Origin: Deinococcus psychrotolerans | GTDB taxonomy: Bacteria; Deinococcota; Deinococci; Deinococcales; Deinococcaceae | DNA: 64,000 nucleotides | Reading direction: 5' to 3' | Assembly: GCF_003860465.1 (NCBI RefSeq) | Contig: NZ_CP034183.1 | Location: forward strand, 387,501-451,500 | Part shown: one piece after another, positions 28,586 to 38,449 of the stretch | Position numbering within the stretch: position 1 is the stretch's first letter | Layout of the letters: each line of letters opens with the position of its first letter | Notes under the pieces: generated by a model | The model's input: the letters and a program-made list of their open reading frames with translations, nothing else | Databases searched by the model: none | What the model was told of the DNA's origin: nothing | Position numbers and translations under genes: made by a program

Positions 28586-29560
28586 TCAAAATCGCCCGAA
28601 CACCTCCGCGATTTCGTCTCGTCCCAGTCCCATACCCAGCAACACCACCAACAAAATGCGGGCTTTGTGGGCGTTCAGAAAACTGGCGGGAATCGCTCCG
28701 GCCCTCAGCAAGCTGGCTCCGCCGCCCGCGTAACCGTAGATCGGCAGCACCGGCCCGGCGTGGGTGCGGGTGGCGATGATGACGGGTTTTTGCGTCTGGG
28801 CGCAGGTTTGCTCGATTAAGGGCAGCAACTCGGCGGGCAAATTGCCGGTGCCCAGCGCAGCGATCACCAAGCCGTCGGCCCGCTCGGCGGCCTGTGCGTA
28901 GCCTTCGCCCCGCCACCCAGCGTAGGCGTACAGCACTTCCACGCGGGCGTCCACCCGGCTGGGGCGGTAAAGCGGGCGCGGCTCGGGGCGGGCAAAATAA
29001 TGCAGCGCCGCTCCGACTGGCCCGTGGTCTATGCGCCCAATCGGGCCGGGATACCCTCCGAAAGCGTCCACCGCCGTGGTATGCACTTTGGTGACGGTTC
29101 GGGCGTCAAAAATGTCGCCGCCGAACACCACCAGCGGGCCGCGTCCCCGCGTCTGGGGGCTGAGGGCCACCTGCGCCGCGTCGTATAAATTGCCGGGGCC
29201 GTCCCAGCTCAGCTCCTCGGCGTGGCGCATACTGCCGGTCAGCACCACGCCGGCCGGTGTGCCGAGCGTCAGATGCAAGAAGAAGGCAGTTTCTTCCAGC
29301 GTGTCGGTGCCGTGGGTCACGACCAGTCCGCCGTAATCGGGCGCGAGGTCTTCGATCAGGCCGCGCAACGTTTCCATATGTGCGGGCGTGATGTGCGGGC
29401 TGGGCAAGTTGAAGGCCTGTACGTCGTCCACGCGGATCTGCGGGGAAATCGGCGTTTGCGGCGCTTGCTGCGGCGTCAGGCCCGCGCCGCTGGGATCGGG
29501 GCGGCTGGCAATCGTGCCGCCGGTGTGAATGACGGCCAAGCGGGAGGAGGAGAGCGACAT
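28586..29560 (-). CDS. L-asparaginase (bacterial type I/II fold)
   Basis: A 324-residue amidohydrolase that should convert asparagine to aspartate and ammonia. Both catalytic triads of the family can be seen: HTGGTIAS with the nucleophilic Thr near residue 15, and VVTHGTDTLEETA with the second Thr-Asp, plus a Lys in VTKVHTTAVDAF. No signal peptide, so it is probably cytoplasmic. TAGACT seven bases before the ATG suggests a leaderless transcript. Converges with the yhhQ-type gene; no terminator is obvious between them. Confidence 0.9.
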   Translation of the reverse strand: MSLSSSRLAVIHTGGTIASRPDPSGAGLTPQQAPQTPISPQIRVDDVQAFNLPSPHITPAHMETLRGLIEDLAPDYGGLVVTHGTDTLEETAFFLHLTLGTPAGVVLTGSMRHAEELSWDGPGNLYDAAQVALSPQTRGRGPLVVFGGDIFDARTVTKVHTTAVDAFGGYPGPIGRIDHGPVGAALHYFARPEPRPLYRPSRVDARVEVLYAYAGWRGEGYAQAAERADGLVIAALGTGNLPAELLPLIEQTCAQTQKPVIIATRTHAGPVLPIYGYAGGGASLLRAGAIPASFLNAHKARILLVVLLGMGLGRDEIAEVFGRF

Positions 29561-29567
29561 GCCGGCC

Positions 29568-29573
29568 AGTCTA
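29568..29573 (-). promoter_or_regulatory. TANNNT -10 box of the asparaginase gene
   Basis: TAGACT on the minus strand, seven bases before ATG 29560. Confidence 0.45.
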
Positions 29574-29605
29574 ATGGACTTGGCTTGACCGGTGAGAAAG
29601 CAAGG

Positions 29606-29636
29606 CGAAAGGAGCCTGTTGCCTAGGCTCCTTTCG
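29606..29636 (-). terminator. stem-loop after the LEA-like gene
   Basis: CGAAAGGAGCC (29606-29616) and GGCTCCTTTCG (29626-29636) are perfectly complementary over eleven bases around a nine-base loop, 25 bases after the stop of the LEA-like gene. It lacks a long T run, so it may act as a 3' stabiliser as much as a terminator. Confidence 0.65.
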
Positions 29637-29660
29637 TCTGAACAGCTCTTTTACAACGTT

Positions 29661-30446
29661 TTAGTTTTTGCGGGTTTGGTCTTTGACATCTTCTTTGACG
29701 TCTTGCGCTTTGTCTTTGGTGGCCTGCGCCAAGTTCTGGATATTGGCGCGAATGTCCTTGCCAGTGTCGTGAGCTTCCGTTTTGACGTCGGCCTTCACGT
29801 CTTGCACTTTGTCTTTGGCATCGGCGCTGAGCTGTTGGGCGGTGTTCTTGGCATCCTCGGCAGCATTTTGCGCCGTCGTTTTGGTGGCGTCGGCAGCCGC
29901 TTTCACCTCTTGCTTCAGGTCTTGGGCTTTGTCCTGCGCCGTATCCTGAGCGCCGCTGACGGCTTTTTGGGCGTTGTCTTTCACTTCATTGGCTTTGTCG
30001 GCCACCGCCTTGCCAGCGTCCTGAGCAGCGGCCTTGATCTGCGGCGCGACATTCTGGGCGCTGTCTTTGACCTGTGCGCCAAGGTCTTGCGCGGCGTCAC
30101 GGGTTTTGGCGGCGGCGTCTTGGACAGCTTTGGAGACGTCTTGCAGAGCGTCTTTGGCGGCTTCCTTGCCTTCTTCGGTGCTGCGTTGGGCAGCGTCTTT
30201 GACGTCGGCGGCTTTGTCGGCAATCGTGGCTCCGGCGTCTTTGGCCGCTTCTTTGACTTGCTCAAAGCCTTTGGAGGCGCTGGTGGCCATATCGCTGGCG
30301 GCGTCTTTAATGCCGAGTTCGGCCAGCTTGTTGTCGAGCGCCTTGCGGTTTTGTTCGCGGCTGAGATAGTACACGCCTGCGCCGATCAGTGCGCCGAGCA
30401 AAATAAAACGTTTGACGGGAAAGCGGTGTTGGTTACGTTGAGACAT
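29661..30446 (-). CDS. LEA-like (late embryogenesis abundant group 3) desiccation protein
   Basis: A 261-residue protein with one N-terminal hydrophobic segment (FILLGALIGAGVYYLS) and then about 215 residues of Ala/Lys/Asp/Gln-rich 11-residue-like repeats such as AKDAGATIADKAADVKDAAQ. There is no Cys or Trp. This is the amphipathic, mostly disordered pattern of group 3 LEA proteins, which protect proteins and membranes in drying cells; D. radiodurans is known to have LEA-like desiccation proteins. The hydrophobic start would tether it to the membrane. TAAGGT lies five bases before the ATG. Confidence 0.82.
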   Translation of the reverse strand: MSQRNQHRFPVKRFILLGALIGAGVYYLSREQNRKALDNKLAELGIKDAASDMATSASKGFEQVKEAAKDAGATIADKAADVKDAAQRSTEEGKEAAKDALQDVSKAVQDAAAKTRDAAQDLGAQVKDSAQNVAPQIKAAAQDAGKAVADKANEVKDNAQKAVSGAQDTAQDKAQDLKQEVKAAADATKTTAQNAAEDAKNTAQQLSADAKDKVQDVKADVKTEAHDTGKDIRANIQNLAQATKDKAQDVKEDVKDQTRKN

Positions 30447-30451
30447 GACCT

Positions 30452-30457
30452 ACCTTA
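30452..30457 (-). promoter_or_regulatory. TANNNT -10 box of the LEA-like gene
   Basis: TAAGGT on the minus strand, five bases before ATG 30446; AGGT could also serve as a weak ribosome binding site. Confidence 0.4.
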
Positions 30458-30519
30458 GCGCCGATTTCTCATCTTGTGGATGAGCGGGCGTTCAGGCGGA
30501 CTTGACGTAGCGTTGACCT

Positions 30520-30882
30520 TTACTCGTGGCTGTCTGGACTCAGCAGGCCGATGCGCCGCGCCAGGCTTTCGTTGAAAATCCACTCCTCGCCCGCTCCGAG
30601 CCGCAGCAGCAGGTTGCCCCGGTCAAGGTAAAAAGCCCGAATTTTGGCCCACGCCTCGTCCTCGTCTGCGGCCTGCTCGTCTATATCTTCCAGCGTGCCC
30701 CACAGGTCGCCGTCAAACTCCACACTTTGCAGTGCTTCGGCGTGGCCGCTGAGGATATAGGCGTCCACTTTTTCACTGCGCGGATAAAACTCGCCTTCTT
30801 GGCGCAGCTCCAAGCGGTCGTCTCGTTCATACAAACCCTCCAGCAAGGCGCTAAAGGCTTCCGGCGTCAATTCTCGTTCCAT
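30520..30882 (-). CDS. hypothetical acidic protein
   Basis: A 120-residue, strongly acidic cytoplasmic protein that I do not recognise (for example EDIDEQAADEDEAWAKIRAF). No membrane segment and no Cys. TAGACT stands six bases before the ATG (30889-30894), so it is a plausible leaderless gene. It is divergent from the DUF1349 gene with only 37 bases between the start codons. Confidence 0.6.
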   Translation of the reverse strand: MERELTPEAFSALLEGLYERDDRLELRQEGEFYPRSEKVDAYILSGHAEALQSVEFDGDLWGTLEDIDEQAADEDEAWAKIRAFYLDRGNLLLRLGAGEEWIFNESLARRIGLLSPDSHE

Positions 30883-30888
30883 GTCCGC

Positions 30889-30894
30889 AGTCTA
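30889..30894 (-). promoter_or_regulatory. TANNNT -10 box of the acidic protein gene
   Basis: TAGACT on the minus strand, six bases before ATG 30882; TATGCT for the divergent gene follows at 30904-30909 on the plus strand. Confidence 0.45.
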
Positions 30895-30919
30895 CCCGCC
30901 GTGTATGCTGGCCGCACCG

Positions 30920-31501
30920 ATGACCGATTGGCAAACCCTGACTTGGCTCAACCCGCCGCCGCGCTCACACCTAGAGAACACCCAACTTGAGGTCGAAACC
31001 GCCCCCGACACCGACTTTTGGCGGCAGACCCATTACGGCTTCACCCATGACAACGGCCACTTTTTCGCTCTGCCTGCGCCGCAGGAATTCAGCGTGCAGG
31101 TGCGGGTGCGCGGTCAGTATCAAGCGCTGTACGACCAAGCGGGTTTGATGCTGCGTGCCAATGAGCGCGAGTGGATCAAGGCGGGCGTAGAATTTGTCGG
31201 CCAGCAGCTCAGCGCCGTGGTCACACACAGCTTCAGCGATTGGAGCGTGCGCCCGGTGGGCATGCCTGACTTTTTTGATCTCAAGCTGACCCGGCGGGGC
31301 GACGCGGTGAGCGTGCAAAGCCGCTGCTTTTATGCTGAAGAAGCGCAGGAAACCGAGTGGTCGCTCCTGCGTTTGGCTTACTTTCCGCCGGAACTGGCCG
31401 CAGAGGTGGGCGTCTATGCTTGCTCGCCCCAGCGCGGCGGCTTTACCGTGATGTTCAGCAAGTTCGAGCTGGGGCCAGCCGAAGGCGGGGCGCTGTACTG
31501 A
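30920..31501 (+). CDS. DUF1349 family protein
   Basis: A 193-residue all-beta protein matching DUF1349, a concanavalin-like fold often labelled as regulation-of-enolase protein. Typical strings are [40 protein letters not shown] and [19 protein letters not shown] 30920 gives the family start; in-frame starts at 30881 and 30905 are less likely because TATGCT lies ten bases before 30920. Sugar binding is suspected for the fold, but the biological role is unknown. Confidence 0.8.
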   Translation: MTDWQTLTWLNPPPRSHLENTQLEVETAPDTDFWRQTHYGFTHDNGHFFALPAPQEFSVQVRVRGQYQALYDQAGLMLRANEREWIKAGVEFVGQQLSAVVTHSFSDWSVRPVGMPDFFDLKLTRRGDAVSVQSRCFYAEEAQETEWSLLRLAYFPPELAAEVGVYACSPQRGGFTVMFSKFELGPAEGGALY

Positions 31502-31555
31502 CCCCGGTATTGACCGTTTCCTGGCCTTCACGTCTCACCCTGCCCCAACTCGCTC

Positions 31556-31561
31556 TAAACT
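31556..31561 (+). promoter_or_regulatory. TANNNT -10 box of the DUF1517 gene
   Basis: TAAACT, seven bases before ATG 31569, with no ribosome binding site present: leaderless-type start. Confidence 0.45.
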
Positions 31562-31568
31562 GTTGGCT

Positions 31569-32582
31569 ATGCCCAATTCCGCTTCGATGTTTTCTGCTTT
31601 TGCCGCTTATCTCCACCACTGGCAACGCCTGCTCAAAGTCACGCTGCTGCTCGGTCTACTCGCTTTAGGCGGCCTCGCTTGGGCCCAGTCCGGCGGCGGT
31701 TTCGGGGGGCGATCCAGCGGCGGCGGCGGCGGTTCGTCCAGTGGCGGCAGTTTTGGCGGCGGCTCCAGTCGGGGCGGCGGCGGCTATTCAGGCGGCGGGT
31801 ACAGTGGCGGCGGCTACCGGGGGCCGGTCATCATCAACAACGGCGGCTACGGTGGGGGATACGGCGGCGGTTACGGCGGAGGCGGCGGCCTGAGCTTGTT
31901 TCCCATTTTGCTGATCGGCGGCATTGTTTTGGTGGTGTTTTTGGTGATGCGCCGCAGCGCGGCTTCGGGGCGCGGAGTGATGGGCGGCGGCTTGCTGGGC
32001 AGCATGAGCGGCAACGCCCAGACGGTGATGGTGCAAGTCGTCATGACCGACGGCGACGATGTCAAACGCGCTCTGCAAGCGGTGGCCCAGAGCGGCGATC
32101 CCGATACCGACGCCGGGCTGACCCAGATGCTTCAGGAAGCGGCTTTGGTAGTCCTCAGACACCCCGAGCGCTGGACTTACGGCGACGTGCAGCGTGCTCA
32201 GGGCAGCGCCAGCAGCGCCGACGCCCAACTCGGCGCGTGGGCCACCCAAGCCCGCGCCGCCTTCACCGATCAGACCACCAGCAATTACCAAAATAAAGAC
32301 CCGCGCACCGGCTACCAGCACCAAGCCGACTACACCTTCAAAAAAGACGTGGGCGAGCTGTACTTGGTCGTGACGCTCGGCGTGGCGGCGCAGAGCTTGG
32401 CGCAGTTGCCGCCTGCTGGGACCACCGACGCGGCGGAAGTCCGGGCGGCTCTTCAGGCCATCTCCGCCGTCAATCCCGGCGACTTGATCCGTGCCGAAGT
32501 CATCTGGAGCCCCGACGCCGAGGGCGAATTTTTGACCGAAGACGAAGCGATCATGAAATACCCGCAGGCCAAGAAGCTGTGA
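31569..32582 (+). CDS. DUF1517 family membrane protein with glycine-rich region
   Basis: A 337-residue protein with a signal-like hydrophobic N-terminus ([20 protein letters not shown]), a Gly/Ser/Tyr low-complexity stretch of about 70 residues made of SGGGY-type repeats, one membrane segment ([18 protein letters not shown]) and a soluble C-terminal domain of about 200 residues with [18 protein letters not shown]. This is the DUF1517 layout seen in cyanobacteria, plastids and deinococci. The role is unknown. TAAACT seven bases upstream suggests a leaderless transcript. Confidence 0.8.
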   Translation: MPNSASMFSAFAAYLHHWQRLLKVTLLLGLLALGGLAWAQSGGGFGGRSSGGGGGSSSGGSFGGGSSRGGGGYSGGGYSGGGYRGPVIINNGGYGGGYGGGYGGGGGLSLFPILLIGGIVLVVFLVMRRSAASGRGVMGGGLLGSMSGNAQTVMVQVVMTDGDDVKRALQAVAQSGDPDTDAGLTQMLQEAALVVLRHPERWTYGDVQRAQGSASSADAQLGAWATQARAAFTDQTTSNYQNKDPRTGYQHQADYTFKKDVGELYLVVTLGVAAQSLAQLPPAGTTDAAEVRAALQAISAVNPGDLIRAEVIWSPDAEGEFLTEDEAIMKYPQAKKL

Positions 32583-32654
32583 GCGTGTTGCTCCGTTTGG
32601 CCCTGCCGGCCTTGACCATGCCTTGACCGTGATCTGACCTTGACTAGATTTTTG

Positions 32655-32684
32655 TTGACGCCGCCTCTTCCCAGCGCGTACCCT
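32655..32684 (+). promoter_or_regulatory. ilvBNC promoter
   Basis: TTGACG (32655-32660), 18 bases, TACCCT (32679-32684). Transcription would start near 32691, at the second ATG of the leader peptide. Confidence 0.7.
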
Positions 32685-32691
32685 GATGAGT

Positions 32692-32754
32692 ATGTACGCA
32701 GGCGCAGCTAACATTGTGGTAGTACTTCTTGGCTCCGGGGGTTGTCGGCGCTAA
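32692..32754 (+). CDS. ilvL: ilv operon leader peptide
   Basis: A 20-codon frame from ATG 32692 (or 22 codons from ATG 32686) to TAA 32752-32754. Codons 8-13 read Ile-Val-Val-Val-Leu-Leu (32713-32730), exactly the end products of the ilv pathway, which is the mark of a ribosome-mediated attenuation leader. ATG 32692 lies seven bases after the -10 box, so the leader would be translated from a leaderless transcript. The peptide ends Gly-Gly-Cys-Arg-Arg. Confidence 0.82.
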   Translation: MYAGAANIVVVLLGSGGCRR

Positions 32755-32773
32755 GTCCTGCGTGACGCTAGAA

Positions 32774-32807
32774 GCCCCCGCCCCACACCCAGGGCGGGGG
32801 ATTTTTT
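32774..32807 (+). terminator. ilv attenuator terminator
   Basis: CCCCCGCCC (32775-32783) pairs with GGGCGGGGG (32792-32800), followed by TTTTTT at 32802-32807. CGGGGG at 32736-32741, inside the leader ORF, can pair with the CCCCCG of the stem and so prevent termination. Confidence 0.85.
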
Positions 32808-32841
32808 GGATAGGGGATAGGTAGGACGAGGAGAAGGGCGC

Positions 32842-34638
32842 ATGACCCAGCCGGACGCAGATCGACCAGAGCAGCACCCAGAGCAGCAAGAACATCAGCA
32901 GATGCAGGACATGACTGGAGCCAAGGCGCTGTGGGCCACCCTCGCCGCGCACGGCATCAGCACGGTGTTCGGTTATCCGGGCGGCGCGATCATGCCGGTC
33001 TACGACGCCCTGACCTACTATCCCGAAGTGCGCCACGTGCTGGCCCGCCACGAGCAAGGCGCGATTCACGCCGCCGAAGGCTGGGCCAAGGCCACCGGCG
33101 AAATCGGCGTATGCATCGCCACTTCCGGCCCCGGCGCGACCAACTTGGTCACCGGACTCGCCGACGCCATGATGGACAATGTGCCGCTCCTGGCCATTAC
33201 CGGCAACGTGGCGCGGCACCTGATGGGCACCGACGCTTTTCAGGAGGCCGACATCACCGGCATCACTTTGCCGATCACCAAGCACAACTACGTGGTGACC
33301 GATCCCAACGAACTGCCCGCCATCGTGGCCGAAGCGATTCGGATTGCCCGCTCGGGCAGACCCGGCCCGGTGCTGGTGGACATTCCTAAAGACGTGCAAC
33401 TCGCGGCGTTTACTGGCAAACTGGTCAAACCGCAGGCCGCCCCCGAAGCCATCAGCCCGCGCCCGGAAGCGATCCACGCGGCCTGCGAACTGCTCAAGAC
33501 GGCCAAAAAGCCTGTTTTGATGGTCGGTGGCGGTTCGCAGGGCGCGTCCAAAGAAATCACCGAGTTTGCCCGCGCCTGGCAAATCCCCACCATCACCACG
33601 CTGATGGGCCTCGGCGCGTTTCCGGCGTCTGATCCGCTGTGGCTCGGCATGCCCGGTATGCACGGCAGCGTCGCCGCCAACCACGCCATCTCGCAGGCCG
33701 ACGTGCTGATCGGCTTCGGGCTGCGCTTCGATGACCGCGTGACAGGCCGCGTCAAGGATTTTGCGCCGAACGCCCAGATCATTCACATTGACCTCGACGC
33801 CGCCGAAATCGGCAAAATCGTGCGTGCCCACTTGCCGGTCAAGTCGGACGCCAAGCAGGCTGCGGTTGCCCTGACTCAGGGCGCAGTGCCGTTTGAAGTG
33901 CCGGAGTGGCAAGCCCAACTTGACGAATGGAAAACGCGCGGCGAACACCCGACCACCTGGGGCGCGGCTCAGGCGGTGCGGCAAGTGGTGGCCAGACTGC
34001 GCCCCGACGACATCCTGACCACCGACGTGGGCCAACACCAGATGCTGGCCGCTCAACTGGCCCGCTTTGAAAAGCCGCGCCGCTGGCTGACGTCCGGCGG
34101 CCTCGGAACCATGGGCTTCGGCTTTCCGGCAGCGCTCGGCGCGGCGATGGCCGAACCCGGTGTGCAGAGCATCGTGATTGCTGGCGACGGCGGCTTTCAA
34201 ATGACGGCTCAAGAACTCGCCACCCTCACCAAATACGACATCCGCAACTGCAAAATCTGCATCATCAACAACTCGTACTTGGGGATGGTGCGCCAGTGGC
34301 AGGAGCTGTTTCACGAAAAGCGCTACAGCGAAGTTTATCTGGGCGACTCCAACCCTGATTTCCTCAAACTGGCCGACGCTTACAACATCAAAGGCTGGCG
34401 GGCCGACAACAGCGCCGATCTAGAGACGGCCATTGACGCCTGGCTCTCACACGACGGCTCGGGCCTGCTGGAAGTGGTGGTGCCCAACGAACACGGCGTT
34501 TTTCCGATGGTTCCGGCAGGCGCGGCGCTGTACGAGATGATCGAAAACGAGCCGGTCAAAGTACCGGACTTGGGCGACAAAATGAATGTGATGGCCAGCG
34601 CACCAGACACCGAAATCAGCACGGAGGCCAGCCAATGA
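32842..34638 (+). CDS. ilvB: acetolactate synthase large subunit
   Basis: Thiamine-diphosphate enzyme that joins pyruvate with pyruvate or 2-oxobutyrate, the first common step of Val, Leu and Ile synthesis. The 598-residue chain has the N-terminal PYR domain with the catalytic Glu in VLARHEQGAIHAAEG, an FAD-binding middle domain (LGMPGMHGSVAANHAI) and the C-terminal PP domain with GDGGFQMTAQEL and the NNSYLGMVRQWQ metal-cofactor motif. GAGGAGAAGG precedes the ATG. The stop overlaps ilvN in an ATGA junction. Controlled by the upstream attenuator. Confidence 0.97.
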   Translation: MTQPDADRPEQHPEQQEHQQMQDMTGAKALWATLAAHGISTVFGYPGGAIMPVYDALTYYPEVRHVLARHEQGAIHAAEGWAKATGEIGVCIATSGPGATNLVTGLADAMMDNVPLLAITGNVARHLMGTDAFQEADITGITLPITKHNYVVTDPNELPAIVAEAIRIARSGRPGPVLVDIPKDVQLAAFTGKLVKPQAAPEAISPRPEAIHAACELLKTAKKPVLMVGGGSQGASKEITEFARAWQIPTITTLMGLGAFPASDPLWLGMPGMHGSVAANHAISQADVLIGFGLRFDDRVTGRVKDFAPNAQIIHIDLDAAEIGKIVRAHLPVKSDAKQAAVALTQGAVPFEVPEWQAQLDEWKTRGEHPTTWGAAQAVRQVVARLRPDDILTTDVGQHQMLAAQLARFEKPRRWLTSGGLGTMGFGFPAALGAAMAEPGVQSIVIAGDGGFQMTAQELATLTKYDIRNCKICIINNSYLGMVRQWQELFHEKRYSEVYLGDSNPDFLKLADAYNIKGWRADNSADLETAIDAWLSHDGSGLLEVVVPNEHGVFPMVPAGAALYEMIENEPVKVPDLGDKMNVMASAPDTEISTEASQ

Positions 34639-35249
34639 CTTCACCGTTTCAGCCTGTTTCAGACCACCTCGTCTCGGCGCTGGTGCGCGACGAACCCCGC
34701 GTCCTGACCCGCATCACGTCTCTCTTTGGGCGGCGCGGTTACAACATCAAAAGCCTGTCGGTGGGCGCGACCGAAATGCCCGGCGTCTCGCGGATGACTT
34801 TTGTGGTCAGCGGAGACAGGGGCGTGGTCGAGCAGGCCATGAAGCAACTCGACAAGCTCCACGACGTAGTCAAAATCATTGACCACAGCTTGGAAAAGTA
34901 TGTTGACCGCGAGTTGGTGCTGGTAAAAGTGCGGGTGGAAAACACTGAGCGCCGCATTGAAATTCGTCAGATGGCCGAGGATTTCCGCGCCCGGATCGTG
35001 GACGCCGGACACCACGCCCTGACCTTTGAAGTGACCGGTGACGAAGGCAAAATCACCGCTTTTATCGAACAGATGCGGACGTTCGGTATTCTGGAAACCA
35101 TGCGCACGGGCCGGATCGCCCTGACGCGCGGCAGCAACGCCGATATTCCCAGCCATATCTACCACGACGGCGAGACGGAAACGCTCCAGCCGGTGCTGCA
35201 AAGTGCGCCGCGTGAGGGCAAGGCGCGGGAAGTCAACAATATGTTCTGA
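34635..35249 (+). CDS. ilvN: acetolactate synthase small (regulatory) subunit
   Basis: Regulatory subunit that activates IlvB and confers valine feedback inhibition. The 204-residue protein has an N-terminal ACT domain (RDEPRVLTRITSLFGRRGYN, then IKSLSVGATE) and a C-terminal domain typical of IlvN (LVKVRVENTERRIEIRQMAE). It starts inside the ilvB stop codon (ATGA, 34635-34638), so the subunits are made in step. Confidence 0.95.
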   Translation: MTSPFQPVSDHLVSALVRDEPRVLTRITSLFGRRGYNIKSLSVGATEMPGVSRMTFVVSGDRGVVEQAMKQLDKLHDVVKIIDHSLEKYVDRELVLVKVRVENTERRIEIRQMAEDFRARIVDAGHHALTFEVTGDEGKITAFIEQMRTFGILETMRTGRIALTRGSNADIPSHIYHDGETETLQPVLQSAPREGKAREVNNMF

Positions 35250-35343
35250 GTGGGCTCGCGGGTAGGGTGGAAACGAGTTTACTGACGTTGCCCCTCCCCA
35301 GCTCTCCCCTAGAACACCCCGCTTCCTTTTACCTTCCAAGCCC

Positions 35344-35349
35344 TATAGT
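35344..35349 (+). promoter_or_regulatory. possible internal -10 box before ilvC
   Basis: TATAGT in the 190-base gap between ilvN and ilvC, about 90 bases before ilvC; no good -35. The gap is long enough that ilvC may have its own promoter as well as read-through. Confidence 0.3.
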
Positions 35350-35439
35350 TCTTACCATTGCTTTTCCGCCCGCCGCTGCCCGCTGGCTTTATTCGCAGCA
35401 GGACAGCGCTGAGCCGTCAGAACCAACAAGGAGACTTAC

Positions 35440-36450
<1,011 letters not shown>

Positions 36451-36464
36451 GCCAATTTAAGAAA

Positions 36465-36499
36465 AGCGGCCTGCCTTCTGAATTGAAGGTGGGCCGCTT
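36465..36499. terminator. bidirectional terminator between ilvC and the secreted protein gene
   Basis: AAGCGGCC (36465-36472) pairs with GGCCGCTT (36492-36499), extended inwards by CCTTC with GAAGG. Confidence 0.7.
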
Positions 36500-36514
36500 G
36501 CTGTTGCTCGCAAA

Positions 36515-37171
36515 TTAAGGGTTCGGCGTATAGAGCGGCGGCTTGCCCACTTCGCTTGAAGCGTCGCTGCTGAAATACACCCACCACACGATCTGGGCGG
36601 CGGGGTTGTTCCGCGCTTCGGTGTAAGCAGCTTCGGAAGAGTCGTTGCCCACCAGAAAATACCAGCGGTAAAACGGCTTCCAAGCATTGAGTCGGGGAAG
36701 CTGCTTCAGCATCAATTCTTTCCCCCCGCCTATCCCCTCGGCCCGGTTTCCCATACCCAAGCACTGCTTGGCCAGATTGGTCTCGGAGCTGCTGCTTGCC
36801 CCGAGGAGAGCCAACTGCTCTTCTGGGCCGCAAGGGGAGAGGCCAGGCAAACTCAGGGTGGGTTCGTTTTTTCCCCGTAAAATCGGATCGCCCGCCAAAC
36901 CGACAATCAAGCGCACTGGAGCTTTGAAATCGTAGATGGACAGCGTACGCGTCCCCGTATAAAGCCCGCTTTGATCTGTGCCGTTCATCTGGCTCGTTGC
37001 AGCGATGATGGCCCGTTTTGTTCCAACAGGCGCACTGACACTCACCGCTTCAAATTGTCCGAGTATGGCCGCGACCTCGGCGGCGTTGAGCGGGGATATG
37101 CTTTGGGCCGCAGCAACTGTGCCAGCGCTTGAAAAGATCCAGAGCGCCAGCAAACGTGAAATGAGGTGCAT
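36515..37171 (-). CDS. hypothetical secreted protein
   Basis: A 218-residue protein with a signal peptide (LLALWIFSSAGTVAAAQ) and no lipobox Cys. The mature part is unrecognised; it has two Cys (SPCGPEE and AKQCLG) that could form a disulfide, and a Trp/Tyr-rich patch (WKPFYRWYFLVGND). TATACT lies six bases before the ATG (37178-37183), a strong leaderless-type box. It converges on ilvC. Confidence 0.65.
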   Translation of the reverse strand: MHLISRLLALWIFSSAGTVAAAQSISPLNAAEVAAILGQFEAVSVSAPVGTKRAIIAATSQMNGTDQSGLYTGTRTLSIYDFKAPVRLIVGLAGDPILRGKNEPTLSLPGLSPCGPEEQLALLGASSSSETNLAKQCLGMGNRAEGIGGGKELMLKQLPRLNAWKPFYRWYFLVGNDSSEAAYTEARNNPAAQIVWWVYFSSDASSEVGKPPLYTPNP

Positions 37172-37177
37172 TCGGTG

Positions 37178-37183
37178 AGTATA
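37178..37183 (-). promoter_or_regulatory. TANNNT -10 box of the secreted protein gene
   Basis: TATACT on the minus strand, six bases before ATG 37171. Confidence 0.5.
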
Positions 37184-37304
37184 ACTTTGCCAATGGAAGT
37201 GGCGGTCAACCGAGCGCTCAGGGTAAAGAACCTATTCGTTGAGGAGTGAATCACCCTGCGCTGGGGGGCAACCCAACAGCGCCTGCCGAACGCCCGCAAG
37301 ATGG

Positions 37305-37310
37305 TATTCT
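37305..37310 (+). promoter_or_regulatory. TANNNT -10 box of the PfkB-family kinase gene
   Basis: TATTCT, eight bases before ATG 37319, with no ribosome binding site. Confidence 0.4.
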
Positions 37311-37318
37311 AATTTCCA

Positions 37319-38260
37319 ATGACCCGCCCCGACTTTTCCACCTACGCCGACCCGTCCGATCACTCTTTGCCCCTCATCGTCAGCGCGGGAGAAGCCCTCA
37401 CCGACCTCGTGACTGCTGGCGGCAACCAGTGGACGGCCCACCCCGGCGGCGCAGCATGGAACGTGGCCCGCGCCTGCGCCCGTCTCGGGGTGCCGAGCGC
37501 GTTTGCGGGCGCAGTCGGGCAAGACAACTTTGGTGACGATTTGGTGCGGGCCTCGCTGGAAGCGGGCCTTGATCCGCGCTTCTTGCAGCGGCTCCCGGCG
37601 GCCACGCTGATGGCAGTGGTGTATTCAGCCAACCCGCCGGCTTACCGCTTTTTGGGCGAAAACAGCGCCGACTTGATGTTTGACCCGACCCACCTGCCGG
37701 ACGGCTGGCTGGGATCGGCCCGCTGGCTGCACGTCGGCGGCATCAGCTTGGTGCGCTGGCCGCTGGCCGACACGCTGCTGGGCCTGATCGAAAATGCGCG
37801 GGCGGCAGGCACCAAGATCAGCTTCGATCCCAATGCCCGCATCGTCCACCGCAACCCGGCCTACTTGCCGGTGTTTGAAGCGGTGGTCAAGCGCTCGGAT
37901 ATGCTCAAGTTCAGCGACGAAGATTTGGCTTTTTTCTTTGCAGGCCAATCTGAAGACGACGCTCTGCGCTACCTGCGGGGCCTTAATCCTCGCGCTCCAA
38001 TTATCGTGACCCGTGGGGCGCTGGGCGCGAGTTTGTACCACTCGTCGGGCCGCGTTGACTTGCCGACGGTGCTGGTCACGGTGGCTGACACGGTGGGAGC
38101 GGGTGACGCGCTGTGTGCTGGCATTTTGGTCAGCGCCACCGAGCAGCCCGAAGCTCTCTGGACGGATCATCTCCAGATGGGCCTCAAGGCGGCGGCGGTG
38201 GCCTGCTCGCACGCAGGCGCGTATGCTCCCACCCGCGAAGATTTGAACGCGCTGCACTAA
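37319..38260 (+). CDS. PfkB-family carbohydrate kinase (fructokinase-like)
   Basis: A 313-residue ribokinase-fold sugar kinase. The N-terminal glycine motif is [17 protein letters not shown] and the C-terminal PfkB signature with the catalytic base is [14 protein letters not shown]. The DPNARIVHR segment and length fit bacterial fructokinases, but substrate prediction within PfkB is unreliable. No sugar transporter or glycosidase is adjacent. Between this gene and rplL lies only the rplL terminator. Confidence 0.85.
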   Translation: MTRPDFSTYADPSDHSLPLIVSAGEALTDLVTAGGNQWTAHPGGAAWNVARACARLGVPSAFAGAVGQDNFGDDLVRASLEAGLDPRFLQRLPAATLMAVVYSANPPAYRFLGENSADLMFDPTHLPDGWLGSARWLHVGGISLVRWPLADTLLGLIENARAAGTKISFDPNARIVHRNPAYLPVFEAVVKRSDMLKFSDEDLAFFFAGQSEDDALRYLRGLNPRAPIIVTRGALGASLYHSSGRVDLPTVLVTVADTVGAGDALCAGILVSATEQPEALWTDHLQMGLKAAAVACSHAGAYAPTREDLNALH

Positions 38261-38399
38261 GTTTTGCTCTCAACGGTGTGGAGTACAGCACTACCCCGTA
38301 CCGTCGTCACGTCGGGTCTCATCTGTGCTCGGTGGCAGAAAATGCAAACTGCGCCCGGCGCATAGGCTGGTTGGTGCAGCACCCTCCACACGCCAGCAC

Positions 38400-38427
38400 A
38401 AAAAACCCCCAACCAAGCGGTTGAGGG
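38400..38427 (-). terminator. rplJL operon terminator
   Basis: Minus strand: CCCTCAACC pairs with GGTTGGGGG around GCTT, followed by six T (38405-38400), 22 bases after the rplL stop. Confidence 0.85.
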
Positions 38428-38449
38428 CTGCACTCCCGGTTAAGGGGCC

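Noticed and set aside
32644..34314. Minus-strand open frame opposite ilvB
   Set aside because: It covers the ilv leader and ilvB, both well supported on the plus strand; the product is low-quality shadow sequence.
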